Below are positions 52,375-59,536 of a DNA stretch of 64,000 nt, one piece after another (position 1 is the first letter of the stretch; each line of letters opens with the position of its first letter). Location: assembly GCA_963205115.1 (NCBI GenBank), contig CAUJHV010000074.1, positions 22,357 to 86,356 on the forward strand, written 5' to 3'. The notes under the pieces were generated by a model that was not told the origin of the DNA, ran no database searches, and saw nothing but the letters and a program-made list of their open reading frames with translations. Made by a program: the position numbers and the translations under genes. Source of the stretch: Pseudomonadota bacterium (GTDB lineage: Bacteria > Pseudomonadota > Gammaproteobacteria > Burkholderiales > Burkholderiaceae_C).

Positions 52375-54014
52375 TGCGGGGCATCAACCGCCGGCAGGCG
52401 GTCGCTGCATCCGCCGCGCTGCTGGGCGCGTGTTCGCGGCCGGCGGCCGATGCGCTGCCGCCCTGGACCGGCGCCTTCGTGGGCGATGCGGTGGCGGCCG
52501 GCCACCGCTGGCGCGACGGCGGCGCGCAGCCCCCGCGGGTGGACGATCGCAAGCCGCAGCGCTGCGGGGTGCTGATCGTCGGCGCCGGCATCGCCGGCCT
52601 CGCGGCAGCGCGCGCGCTTCGGGAAGCGGGCATCGACGACGTGACGCTCCTGGAGCTGCACTCGCAGGCCGGCGGCAACAGCCGCGGTCACCGCATCGAT
52701 GCGATGCCCTGTCCGCTGGGCGCGCACTACCTGCCGGTGCCTGACGATCGAAATCCGCAGCTGCTGCGCTGGCTGCACGAGATCGGCCTGGCCCGCCAGG
52801 AATCCGGCCGCACGGTCTTCGACGAGCGCCATCTGTGCCACAGCCCGCAGGAGCGGGTCTGGCACGACGGGGCCTGGCACGAGGGCCTGTTGCCGGCGCT
52901 GCGGCCGGGGTCGCCTGCGCATGCGCAGGCCGGAAAGTTGTCGACCGCAATCGATGCGCTGGCGCGCGAGCTCGGCTTTGCGATGCCGGCTGCGGGTGTC
53001 GACGTCATGCCCGGTCACGCGGCGCTGGACGCACAGAGCTTCGCGCGCTGGTTGGATGCGCAAGGCATCACGGACCCCTTGCTGCGCTGGTATCTGGACT
53101 ACTGCTGCCTGGACGACTACGGCGCGCCAGCCGCCGCCGTGTCGGCCTGGGCCGGCGTGCACTACTTCGCCAGCCGGCACGGCTTTCGCGCGCCCGGGGT
53201 GGAGACCGAGGCCGGCAGCGATGCAGTACTGACCTGGCCCGAAGGCAATGCCTGGCTGGTGCGCCGCCTGGCCGAGCCGCTGGGCGAGCGCGTGAAAACC
53301 GGCTGGCTGGTCAGCCGCGTGCAGGAACAGCGCGACCATGTCGAGGTCTGGGCCCAGGACGTGTCGCGCGAGTCCCCCGCGGGTGGTCCCATGCGGCGCT
53401 GGCTGGCCCAGCAGGTGATCCTGGCCACGCCGCTGAAGTGGGCCGTCAGAGCCTGGCCCGCTGCGCCGGCGGCTCTGGCGCGTGGGGCGGGCCGGCTGAC
53501 CCACGCGCCTTGGCTGGTGGCCAATCTCATGCTGGACCGCCCTTTGGCCGATCGGCCCGGTGTGGCGCCCGCCTGGGACAACGTGGTCGCCGGCCGCACG
53601 GGGCTGGGCTACGTCGATTCGGCGCACCAGAGCCTGGGTTTCCGGCCCGCGGCCCACGTGCTCACGGCCTATCACGCGCTGCCCATCGACCAGCGGCCGG
53701 CGCTGCTCGCCCAGCCGTGGTCCACCTGGAGCCGCTGGGTGATCGACGACCTGTCGGCCACGCATGCCGATTTGCCGGCCCGGGTGCGTCGCGTCGATAT
53801 CGCGCGCCACGGCCACGCCATGGCCATCCCGGCGCCCGGCGTGCGCAGCGATGCGGATCTGGTGGCGCTGCGTGCCGAGGGCCTGGCCGGCCGCGTGCAG
53901 GTGGCGCACGCCGACCTGGCCGGGTATTCGGTCTTCGAGGAAGCCTTCGATCTGGGCCTGCGCGCCGGCGCGCGGGTAGCGGCCGCGATGGGCGCCCGGC
54001 GACCGCCGGTCTAG
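52374..54014 (+). CDS. Tat-type lipoprotein FAD-dependent oxidoreductase (amine-oxidase-like)
   Basis: A 546-residue flavoprotein. The N-terminus MRGINRRQAVAASAALLGAC has a twin-arginine pair and a lipobox ending at Cys20, so it is likely exported folded and lipidated. The Rossmann motif VGAGIAGLAAAR (about residues 69-80) and the FAD/NAD-binding ADRGRHG-like middle region are followed by a substrate-binding half resembling protoporphyrinogen/amine oxidases. ATG at 52374 overlaps the preceding stop by 1 base (TGATG), so expression is coupled to the aminopropyltransferase. The genetic link to polyamine synthesis suggests an amine substrate, which is inference. Confidence 0.82.
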   Translation: MRGINRRQAVAASAALLGACSRPAADALPPWTGAFVGDAVAAGHRWRDGGAQPPRVDDRKPQRCGVLIVGAGIAGLAAARALREAGIDDVTLLELHSQAGGNSRGHRIDAMPCPLGAHYLPVPDDRNPQLLRWLHEIGLARQESGRTVFDERHLCHSPQERVWHDGAWHEGLLPALRPGSPAHAQAGKLSTAIDALARELGFAMPAAGVDVMPGHAALDAQSFARWLDAQGITDPLLRWYLDYCCLDDYGAPAAAVSAWAGVHYFASRHGFRAPGVETEAGSDAVLTWPEGNAWLVRRLAEPLGERVKTGWLVSRVQEQRDHVEVWAQDVSRESPAGGPMRRWLAQQVILATPLKWAVRAWPAAPAALARGAGRLTHAPWLVANLMLDRPLADRPGVAPAWDNVVAGRTGLGYVDSAHQSLGFRPAAHVLTAYHALPIDQRPALLAQPWSTWSRWVIDDLSATHADLPARVRRVDIARHGHAMAIPAPGVRSDADLVALRAEGLAGRVQVAHADLAGYSVFEEAFDLGLRAGARVAAAMGARRPPV

Positions 54015-54077
54015 CGCGCGCTCACCGGGCGTGCGCAGGGTACGCCGCCGGATGCCATCGCCCGCTGCCGTGCCAGA

Positions 54078-54101
54078 GGCTGAGGCGGCTGCGTCTCAGC
54101 C
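54078..54101. terminator. possible hairpin between convergent genes
   Basis: GGCTGAG (54078-54084) pairs with CTCAGCC (54095-54101) around a 10-base loop, overlapping the last codon of speD and following the FAD gene by 64 bases. There is no T-run, so intrinsic termination is doubtful. Confidence 0.3.
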
Positions 54102-54464
54102 CGTGCCGCCCCGCGTCAGGGCATGCGTGGACTGACGCGCAGGCCCGAAAGCCTGTGTGAGCCGCTGCATCAGTGCGCGGGCCTTGTCGCTGTTGTCGCC
54201 GCCGTAGTTGCACACATAGACATCCAGCGTCACCGCACCGAGTTCCGGCCAGGTGTGCACGGCCAGATGCGATTCGGCCAGCAGCACCACGCCGGTGATG
54301 CCCGAGCCGGCGGGCGCGAAGGCGTGGAAGAGTTCGGCCACGGCCGTGAGCCCGCAGGCGGAGACTGCATCGCGGCACAGCGCAGCCAGGGCGGCCGGCT
54401 CGCGCATCAGCGCCAGGGCCGGGTCGCAGCCGCTGAGGTCAGCCGTCAGATGTAGACCGTCCAT
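54096..54464 (-). CDS. speD: S-adenosylmethionine decarboxylase (prokaryotic class)
   Basis: A 122-residue proenzyme that autocleaves to generate a pyruvoyl cofactor. The cleavage site ESHLAVHTWPE is intact (Glu-Ser, with Ser the pyruvoyl precursor), and DVYVCNYGGDN follows. The product, decarboxylated AdoMet, is the substrate of the aminopropyltransferase at 50815. ATG at 54464 was chosen because the preceding in-frame codons are rich in Arg and look non-coding. The gene faces the polyamine/SPFH cluster convergently rather than being in the same transcript. Confidence 0.93.
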   Translation of the reverse strand: MDGLHLTADLSGCDPALALMREPAALAALCRDAVSACGLTAVAELFHAFAPAGSGITGVVLLAESHLAVHTWPELGAVTLDVYVCNYGGDNSDKARALMQRLTQAFGPARQSTHALTRGGTG

Positions 54465-54694
54465 GGGTATGTGGAATGGCGGGGCCTGCAAGGGGCGTAG
54501 CAGCTGTCGGCGGCCACTTCTTCTTCTGGCGTTCGTCCTGCTTGACGGCTTCTTCCAGTGCCATCGCGTGTGCCGGCGGGATTCTAGGAGTCGCTTTCCC
54601 GGTGACCGGACGGTCATACCCCACGGGCCGTACGCCCCCGCCAGTCTGAGCGGACCGGCCTCGCGGGCGCATCAGCCCGCGTCTGCAGCAACCA

Positions 54695-55042
54695 TCAGCG
54701 CGCGCTGGCCAAGGTGTGCAGATGGGCGGAGCGGGCCCCTGACCGGCAGAACATCAGCAGCGGCCTCGGCAGGTCCTTCAGCAGTTGCGCCATCGCGGCC
54801 ACGTCCTGCGGGGATTGGTATCCGCTGCTGACCGGCAGGTAGCGGTATTCGAGCCCCGCGGCACGCGCGGCGGCTTCGATGTCGGCGTTGGCTGGCTGCT
54901 CCGCGCCGCCTTCGAAGTCTGGGCGGTTGTTCACCACGCTGCGAAAGCCGGCCTGAGCGGCGGCGGCCATGGACTCGGGCGTCAACTGCGGCGCGACGCA
55001 CACGTCGTGGGCAATCTGTCGGACGGGAATGGATGCGTTCAT
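54695..55042 (-). CDS. TIGR01244-type sulfurtransferase/phosphatase-like protein
   Basis: A 115-residue protein starting MNASIPVRQIAHDVCVAPQLTPESM, with the family signature RSVVNNRPDFEGGAEQP and the cysteine loop FCRSGARS (Cys99, Arg104). The loop is close to dual-specificity phosphatase/rhodanese active sites, and this family is often fused to or near sulfide-detoxifying hydrolases. ATG at 55042 fits. The 230-base region between it and the speD start holds no recognisable element. Function is uncertain. Confidence 0.85.
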   Translation of the reverse strand: MNASIPVRQIAHDVCVAPQLTPESMAAAAQAGFRSVVNNRPDFEGGAEQPANADIEAAARAAGLEYRYLPVSSGYQSPQDVAAMAQLLKDLPRPLLMFCRSGARSAHLHTLASAR

Positions 55043-55074
55043 TGCGGGGCGGTGGAGGTTGGTGGAACGGGCGC

Positions 55075-55524
55075 TCAGGGCGCCAATGCCGCCTTGACCG
55101 CGGCGGAAATCATGCCCATGTCGGCCTTGCCTGCAAAGCGCGCCTTGGCCGCGCCCATGACCTTGCCCATGTCGGCAGGCGTGCTCGCACCCAGTTCAGC
55201 GACCAGTGCGGCCACCTGGGTGCCGATTTCCTCGGCGGTCATGCGTTGTGGCAGATAGGCTTCGAGCACGGCCTTCTCGGCGGTTTCCTTGGCCACCAGG
55301 TCGGCCCGTCCGGCCGCGTCGAACGCGGCGATGGAGTCCTTGCGCTGCTTGACGAGCTTGTCGATGATTGCGACCACCGCCGCGTCGTCGAGCTCGATGC
55401 GCTCGTCGACTTCACGTTGCTTGCACGCGGCCAGCAGCAGGCGGATGGTGCCCAGGCGTTCGGCATCCTTGGCCCGCATGGCCGTTTTCATGTCTTCCTG
55501 GATCTGGGCTTTGAGTGCGCTCAC
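55075..55524 (-). CDS. yqeY: GatB/YqeY domain protein
   Basis: A 149-residue homologue of the C-terminal domain of GatB, of the YqeY family (tRNA- and amidotransferase-related, function not settled). It has LKAQIQEDMKTAMRAKDAERL, LEAYLPQRMTAEEI and GKVMGAAKARFAGKADM. The start is GTG at 55524. It follows rpsU across a hairpin at 55548-55576, the usual rpsU-yqeY arrangement. Confidence 0.93.
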   Translation of the reverse strand: MSALKAQIQEDMKTAMRAKDAERLGTIRLLLAACKQREVDERIELDDAAVVAIIDKLVKQRKDSIAAFDAAGRADLVAKETAEKAVLEAYLPQRMTAEEIGTQVAALVAELGASTPADMGKVMGAAKARFAGKADMGMISAAVKAALAP

Positions 55525-55547
55525 GTCGAAGGCCTTCAGAAGTGATG

Positions 55548-55576
55548 AAGCCCGCCGCGGTGGCCCGCGCGGGCTT
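55548..55576 (-). terminator. hairpin between rpsU and yqeY (attenuator-like)
   Basis: AAGCCCGC and GCGGGCTT form an 8-base stem, read in the rpsU direction, 31 bases past the rpsU stop and just before yqeY. No long T-run follows, so it probably attenuates readthrough rather than blocking it completely. This would let rpsU be expressed above yqeY. Confidence 0.6.
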
Positions 55577-55607
55577 CTGTAGGTTCAGCCGGCGAGACTG
55601 GATGCGA

Positions 55608-55820
55608 TCAGTACAGCTTCTTCGGAAGCTGCATGCTGCGCACGCGCTTGTAGTGGCGCTTGACGGCCGCAGCCTTCTTGCGCTTGCGCTCAGCTGTGGG
55701 CTTTTCGTAGAACTCGCGCGCGCGAAGTTCGGTCAACAGGCCGAGCTTTTCGATCGTCCGCTTGAAGCGGCGCAGCGCAACATCGAAGGGCTCGTTTTCC
55801 TTGACGCGAATCGTGGTCAT
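55608..55820 (-). CDS. rpsU: 30S ribosomal protein S21
   Basis: A 70-residue basic protein that reads [20 protein letters not shown] and ends in a Lys/Arg-rich tail, the full S21 sequence. It is needed for translation initiation in Proteobacteria. ATG at 55820. Upstream, the -10-like TATAGAAT (minus strand, 55857-55864) may be its promoter. It heads the rpsU-yqeY unit and is divergent from the GGDEF gene. Confidence 0.98.
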
Positions 55821-55856
55821 GAATGTAGGTATTTGGTGTTGCCGGCAAAGACAGGG

Positions 55857-55864
55857 ATTCTATA
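55857..55864 (-). promoter_or_regulatory. possible rpsU promoter (-10 TATAGAAT)
   Basis: On the minus strand TATAGAAT lies 37 bases upstream of the rpsU start codon; a -35 element is weak (TGGATC about 15-17 bases further up). It is the only AT-rich patch in the 254-base divergent region between rpsU and the GGDEF gene, which shows nothing else recognisable. Confidence 0.45.
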
Positions 55865-56074
55865 CCGTTTCCTTTGGGGGATCCAGAGGGCGCTTCGGAC
55901 GCCCCCCGCCAGGCGCGGGCGGTAACACCCGGTCACCTGCGGCGCCGTCGAACGCGCGCGCTCAGCCCTCAAGCTAGGGGTCTTTTCGACCGAAGTGCCG
56001 ACGAAGTCTTGATCGTGCGCCCGCTGTCCACCAACATCGCGCGTTGAGTCTCCCCGCAGCCGAGTCCGCACTAC

Positions 56075-57094
56075 ATGCTCACGGTCGAAATGACAGCCCA
56101 GCCCACCCGCGTAGCCGACGCCGAACCGGCGGTTCCCCTGGAGGCTGTCTTTGCTGCCGTGCTTCCGGCCTGGTTGGCACACCAAGGCGATCCGATGTCG
56201 ATCAAGGATCCGGTGTCCGGCCGGTATCGCTTCGTCAATGCGGAGATGGGTGCGCTGCTGCAGCGGCCACCGGCCAGCGTGGTCGGGTTGTCGGACAACG
56301 ACCTGTTCGATGGGCCGACAGCCACCAACTTCCGCTCCGCCGATCTGTCCGCCCAAGGGTCGGCCACGGCCACCGTCAGCGATCACCGCTTCGAATGGGC
56401 CGGTCTGCGCCGCGACTACTCGGTGTGGCGCCTCGTTCTGGAAGTGGCGGGCCAGCACTACCTGTGCAGCGTCTGGCGCGACCAGGGTGCCAATCGCCTG
56501 AAGGAAGCGCAACTGCGCTCCGCGCTCGAACAGCTCGAGCGCGAACAGCGTGCCAACGAGACCCTGCGTCGCGAGATCAAGGATCAAGGCACGCGCGATG
56601 CCGCGTCGGGCCTGTTCACCCGCCCGCATTTCGAAGATCAGCTCCGCCGCGAAGTCGACCTGTCGATGCGCGAACACCGGGAGTTTTCGCTCGTCCTCAT
56701 CGAAGTGGACCCCTGGGGCGACGCCGTTCGGCAACTGGGCGAAGGCGCCCAGCAAAAGATCATCGAATCGGTCGGACGGCTGCTGCGCAGCAACACGCGT
56801 GCGATGGATGCGTCCTGCCACCTCGAGGCGGCCCGGTTCGCCGTGCTGCTGTCCGGTGTGGGCCTGGCGACGGCCCACGGCCGGATGGAGCAATTGCGGC
56901 GCCAATGTGCCACCCAGATCGTGATGCTGGATTCGCAGGAGTTGCGCTTCACGGTGTCGATCGGTCTGGCGAGCTTCCCGCACACGGCGCACACGCGCGA
57001 CGAATTGACCCTGGCGTGCGAGCAGGCAGTGGCGCAGGCGCGCACGCGCGGCAATCACGTGTCGCTGGCCAGTATCCGCTTCGAGGACAACTGA
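56075..57094 (+). CDS. PAS-like sensor with degenerate GGDEF domain
   Basis: A 339-residue protein. Residues about 30-130 resemble a PAS sensor (DPVSGRYRFVNAEMGALLQRPPASVVGLSDNDLF). A short coiled coil follows (about 148-170), then a GGDEF-fold domain recognised by GLFTRPHFEDQLRREVD and the C-terminal FTVSIGLASFPHTA. The active-site signature, normally RxGGDEF, reads CHLEAARFAVLL, so it lacks the residues needed for diguanylate cyclase activity. It may be a c-di-GMP or GTP sensor or a purely structural relative. ATG at 56075 is used; M6 at 56090 is possible. Cytosolic: no signal peptide or membrane helix. Confidence 0.87.
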   Translation: MLTVEMTAQPTRVADAEPAVPLEAVFAAVLPAWLAHQGDPMSIKDPVSGRYRFVNAEMGALLQRPPASVVGLSDNDLFDGPTATNFRSADLSAQGSATATVSDHRFEWAGLRRDYSVWRLVLEVAGQHYLCSVWRDQGANRLKEAQLRSALEQLEREQRANETLRREIKDQGTRDAASGLFTRPHFEDQLRREVDLSMREHREFSLVLIEVDPWGDAVRQLGEGAQQKIIESVGRLLRSNTRAMDASCHLEAARFAVLLSGVGLATAHGRMEQLRRQCATQIVMLDSQELRFTVSIGLASFPHTAHTRDELTLACEQAVAQARTRGNHVSLASIRFEDN

Positions 57095-57115
57095 TCCGGC
57101 CAGCGTTGCCAGGCG

Positions 57116-57589
57116 TCAGGCCTGCAGCAATGCCATGACCACCGCCCACTCGTCGGGCGAAACGGGCGTGATGGACAGGCGGTTGCCTCGCTGCAGCACG
57201 CGCATCGATGCCAGGCGGGGTTCGCGGCGCATGTCGTCCAAAGCGAACAGCCGGGTCTTGCGAACGAACCGGACGTCGATCTGCAACCAGCGCGGCGCCG
57301 CCACGTCTGATTTCGGATCGAAGTAGGGGCTGCGCGGATCGAACTGCGTCAGGTCGGGCGCGAGGCCACCGGCGATTTCCGCCACGCCGGCGATGCCCGG
57401 TTGCGCACACGACGAGTGATAGAAGAGCACGCCATCGCCTGGCCGCATGCTGTCGCGCATGAAGTTGCGCGCTTGGTAGTTCCGTACGCCGGTCCAGGGC
57501 AGGGTGCGGTTCGGTGCAGCCTGCAAGTCGTCGATCGAAGCTTCTTCCGGTTCGCTCTTCATGAGCCAGAACTGCGTCGTCGAGCCCAC
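57116..57589 (-). CDS. EVE domain protein
   Basis: A 157-residue PUA-like EVE protein of the thymocyte nuclear protein 1 family (COG2947). It has FWLMKSEPEEASIDDL, WTGVRNYQARNFMRDSMRPGDGVLFYHS and the PRWLQIDVRF segment. EVE domains bind modified bases in DNA or RNA; the target here is unknown. The start is GTG at 57589. It lies directly downstream of the 6S RNA gene on the same strand, the usual betaproteobacterial order. Confidence 0.92.
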   Translation of the reverse strand: MGSTTQFWLMKSEPEEASIDDLQAAPNRTLPWTGVRNYQARNFMRDSMRPGDGVLFYHSSCAQPGIAGVAEIAGGLAPDLTQFDPRSPYFDPKSDVAAPRWLQIDVRFVRKTRLFALDDMRREPRLASMRVLQRGNRLSITPVSPDEWAVVMALLQA

Positions 57590-57612
57590 GATCTCGGCCT
57601 CCGAGAAGTCGG

Positions 57613-57800
57613 AAAAAAAGATGTCCGCCGCGACTCGGGAGTCGCATTCCCGAACCCTCAGCGAAGATTCAGGTGGGCGAGGTCAACCAGGCTTCGGGTT
57701 CATCTGACGCGAGACGATCACACCTGTCTGGCAATGTTCCAAGCCCTTGCTCAATGAGCATCGGTTCGAGGTTATTAGGACCCCCGAATCCGCGACGGAC
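57613..57800 (-). ncRNA. ssrS: 6S RNA
   Basis: On the minus strand, the 5' part GTCCGTCGCGGATTCGGG pairs with the 3' part CCCGAGTCGCGGCGGAC to form the long closing stem (about 15 pairs, with G-U). A second stem CGAACC / GGTTCG flanks a large central bubble, and a run of seven T (57613-57619) follows the 3' end. This is the 6S layout: an open-promoter mimic that sequesters sigma-70 RNA polymerase in stationary phase. The 3' half (CCACCTGAATC...GGGTTCGG...GGCGGACATC) resembles 6S sequences. Position between zapA and the EVE gene also supports it. The 5' end is placed about 7 bases after a TAGAAT -10 element (57807-57812). Confidence 0.83.
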
Positions 57801-57806
57801 AAGACC

Positions 57807-57812
57807 ATTCTA
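57807..57812 (-). promoter_or_regulatory. -10 element upstream of 6S RNA
   Basis: TAGAAT in the minus strand, correctly spaced before the inferred 5' end at about 57800. No convincing -35 was found. The remainder of the gap between the 6S gene and the pilin gene (57813-58000) shows no gene or conserved element that could be identified. Confidence 0.5.
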
Positions 57813-58000
57813 TGGGTCTTCATCCGAACTTTGGCGAATGAATTGAACTGATGGAATAGGCCAATCGAGACCCCATCGGCCGTGCCAGCTGCGGTGCATC
57901 CATGGTGGATGCAAGCGTTCACGAACACATCGGATGGGTGGCAACTCTTGCGTCGGCACGAAGTCGTTGATGCATCGCCTGAACCAATCGGGGAGTTCAT

Positions 58001-58414
58001 ATGGCCGCGCACCTTTTGACTGCTCAGTCTCACGCAGGCGGCGGCTCTTTCACGATGATCGAATCGACGCCCACGCCGGCCTTCGTTGTCGTCAGTGCTG
58101 CGGCGGCGATGCCCAGTTGCCGCGAATACATTCGCCGCGGTGCGCGCGCCGCGGCGCAGACCTGCCTGCAGGACGAGGCCACTCGGCAGTACCCGTTTCT
58201 GGTCGACCGGCGCGCGTTCGTGCCCGATCTGGTCACGCTGGACGTGCCGGTGACGTCATCGGAGGCAGGCGCTTACGACTTCGAGCTGACGCTGTCGGCC
58301 GGGCCGCCGCGCGGATTCCCGCTTCATGCGACACCCAAGGGCTTGCAGGGCTGCGGCGTGCTGAGCAGCGATCAGGCGGGCGCCAAGACAGCCGCCAACC
58401 CTGGATGCTGGTGA
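58001..58414 (+). CDS. PilE-like type IV pilin with altered N-terminus
   Basis: A 137-residue protein. After a 16-residue leader (MAAHLLTAQSHAGGGS) comes FTMIESTPTPAFVVVSAAAA, in register with mature type IV pilins: Phe1, Glu5, Pro22 and Tyr27 are at canonical positions. But the residue before the cleavage site is Ser instead of Gly, residues 6-10 are STPTP instead of hydrophobic, and position 24 is Cys instead of Tyr. The body (YIRRGARAAAQTCLQDEATRQYPFL and the C-terminal GCG...PGCW pair) fits a PilE-like pilin. GGGGAG at 57990-57995, 5 bases before the ATG, is a good ribosome-binding site. Either a diverging pilin or one that has lost processing. Confidence 0.75.
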   Translation: MAAHLLTAQSHAGGGSFTMIESTPTPAFVVVSAAAAMPSCREYIRRGARAAAQTCLQDEATRQYPFLVDRRAFVPDLVTLDVPVTSSEAGAYDFELTLSAGPPRGFPLHATPKGLQGCGVLSSDQAGAKTAANPGCW

Positions 58415-58422
58415 TCCGGTTC

Positions 58423-58926
58423 ATGCGCCACGACCAACCCCGCCGAATGCACGGCTTCACCCTGGTGGAGCTGATGACGGTCGCCGTCATCGTCATCATT
58501 TCGTTGTCGATGGCCGCACCCACGCTGCGCCAATTCGTCCAAGGTCAGAAGGTCAGGGCCATCAGTCAAGACTTGATGAGTGACTTGCTGCTGGCGCGCA
58601 GCGAAGCCTTGACACGCCATGCGGTCGTGGCTGTCACGCCGGTCAACGGTGACTGGAGCAGCGGTTGGTCGGTTACGGCCGCGGGGCAGGTGCTCGCCAG
58701 TCGGACCGGCGAGGCCGGCTCCGCGGCGTTGGACGGGGCGCCGACCGCCATCACGTTTGGTGTTTTCGGACGCGTGCAGGCGCCCCTGGGCCGTATTCGA
58801 ATGACGGTGCGACCGCCGGTGAGCGACGCCAGCGCCCAGCAGCAGCGCTGCGTCGAACTCGACAGCGCAGGCCGCCCGCGAACCAGCTACGGGCCTTGTG
58901 TATCAAGTGCCTCGCGGCGCCGCTAA
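58423..58926 (+). CDS. GspH/FimT-type pseudopilin
   Basis: A 167-residue protein with a canonical prepilin signal: leader MRHDQPRRMHG, cleavage Gly|Phe, then FTLVELMTVAVIVIISLSMA. The GspH/FimT domain follows (SQDLMSDLLLARSEALTRH, then ITFGVFGRVQAP) and ends with a Cys pair (RCVELDSAGRPRTSYGPC). ATG at 58423 is used; an ATG at 58405 overlapping the previous gene is possible. Such minor pilins prime type IV pilus or type II secretion assembly. It is transcribed with the PilE-like gene and lies opposite to the zapA unit. Confidence 0.87.
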   Translation: MRHDQPRRMHGFTLVELMTVAVIVIISLSMAAPTLRQFVQGQKVRAISQDLMSDLLLARSEALTRHAVVAVTPVNGDWSSGWSVTAAGQVLASRTGEAGSAALDGAPTAITFGVFGRVQAPLGRIRMTVRPPVSDASAQQQRCVELDSAGRPRTSYGPCVSSASRRR

Positions 58927-58966
58927 TGGCTGCAGGACCCGCAGCGCTGAGCGCCCGGCGCCGCTT

Positions 58967-59284
58967 TCAGATCAGCTGGCCGTCGTCCTGCAGCACGCGG
59001 TCCAGCGTGCGCACCAGGCCATCCACACGAGCTTGCGCGTCTTCCGAGGTGAGCGGGGACTCCTCGCCTGCCGGTTCCGGCGTGGGAAGTTCGGCGATCC
59101 GGTAGGCCAGATTGAGTGCGGCCAGAACGGCAATGCGCTCTCGGGCCTTGACCTTGCCGCCGTCGCGGATGGCGCTCATCTCCTGGTCGACCATCCTGAC
59201 GGCCGACTCGAGAAGCGCTTCGCCGCCTTCTGGACAACCCAGGATGTAGCCCTGGCCGAGGATCGTCACTTCGACTTGTTTCAT
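58967..59284 (-). CDS. zapA: cell division protein ZapA
   Basis: A 105-residue FtsZ-ring-associated protein. It has the ZapA opening VEVTILGQGYILGCPEGGEALLES and the coiled-coil region AVRMVDQEMSAIRDGGKVK. ZapA cross-links FtsZ filaments. ATG at 59284 overlaps the stop of the upstream zapB-like gene by 4 bases. The 6S RNA, which normally follows it directly, is displaced about 1.2 kb by the two pilin genes. Confidence 0.96.
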   Translation of the reverse strand: MKQVEVTILGQGYILGCPEGGEALLESAVRMVDQEMSAIRDGGKVKARERIAVLAALNLAYRIAELPTPEPAGEESPLTSEDAQARVDGLVRTLDRVLQDDGQLI

Positions 59285-59499
59285 TCGGCCTCTCCATCGG
59301 CGCCCGGGGCCTGAGCGGGCAGCCGCTCGAGCAGGTTGTCGATGCGCGATCGCGCCGCGGACAGACGCGAGCGCATGCCATCACGCTCAGCCGTCAGCGT
59401 GGCGACCTCCTGCGCGAGCAGGGCATTGGTGCGCTTCAGTTCCTCGTGTCTCAGGACCAGGCGCTCGATGCGCTCGGCCAGATCGCGCAGATCGTGCAT
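59281..59499 (-). CDS. ZapB-like coiled-coil protein (TIGR02449-like)
   Basis: A 72-residue coiled-coil protein that reads MHDLRDLAERIERLVLRHEE, with heptads of Leu through about residue 60 and an acidic C-terminus (QAPGADGEAE). It is found just upstream of zapA in betaproteobacteria and probably stabilises the division ring. ATG at 59499 is chosen; a GTG at 59508 is possible. Stop overlaps zapA by 4 bases. Confidence 0.85.
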   Translation of the reverse strand: MHDLRDLAERIERLVLRHEELKRTNALLAQEVATLTAERDGMRSRLSAARSRIDNLLERLPAQAPGADGEAE

Positions 59500-59536
59500 G
59501 GCGTTCACGCCTCGCTCTAAAGGGCGGTGGATGATT

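Noticed and set aside
47751..54464. Interpretation of the SPFH/DUF4178 cluster as a prophage or virion remnant because of the virion-core-like name
   Set aside because: No phage structural, integrase or lysis genes and normal base composition; the SPFH name is a family label only.
58001..58414. Treating the PilE-like gene as a simple frameshift pseudogene
   Set aside because: The register of conserved residues is kept throughout and the ribosome-binding site is good; substitutions, not a shift, explain the changes.
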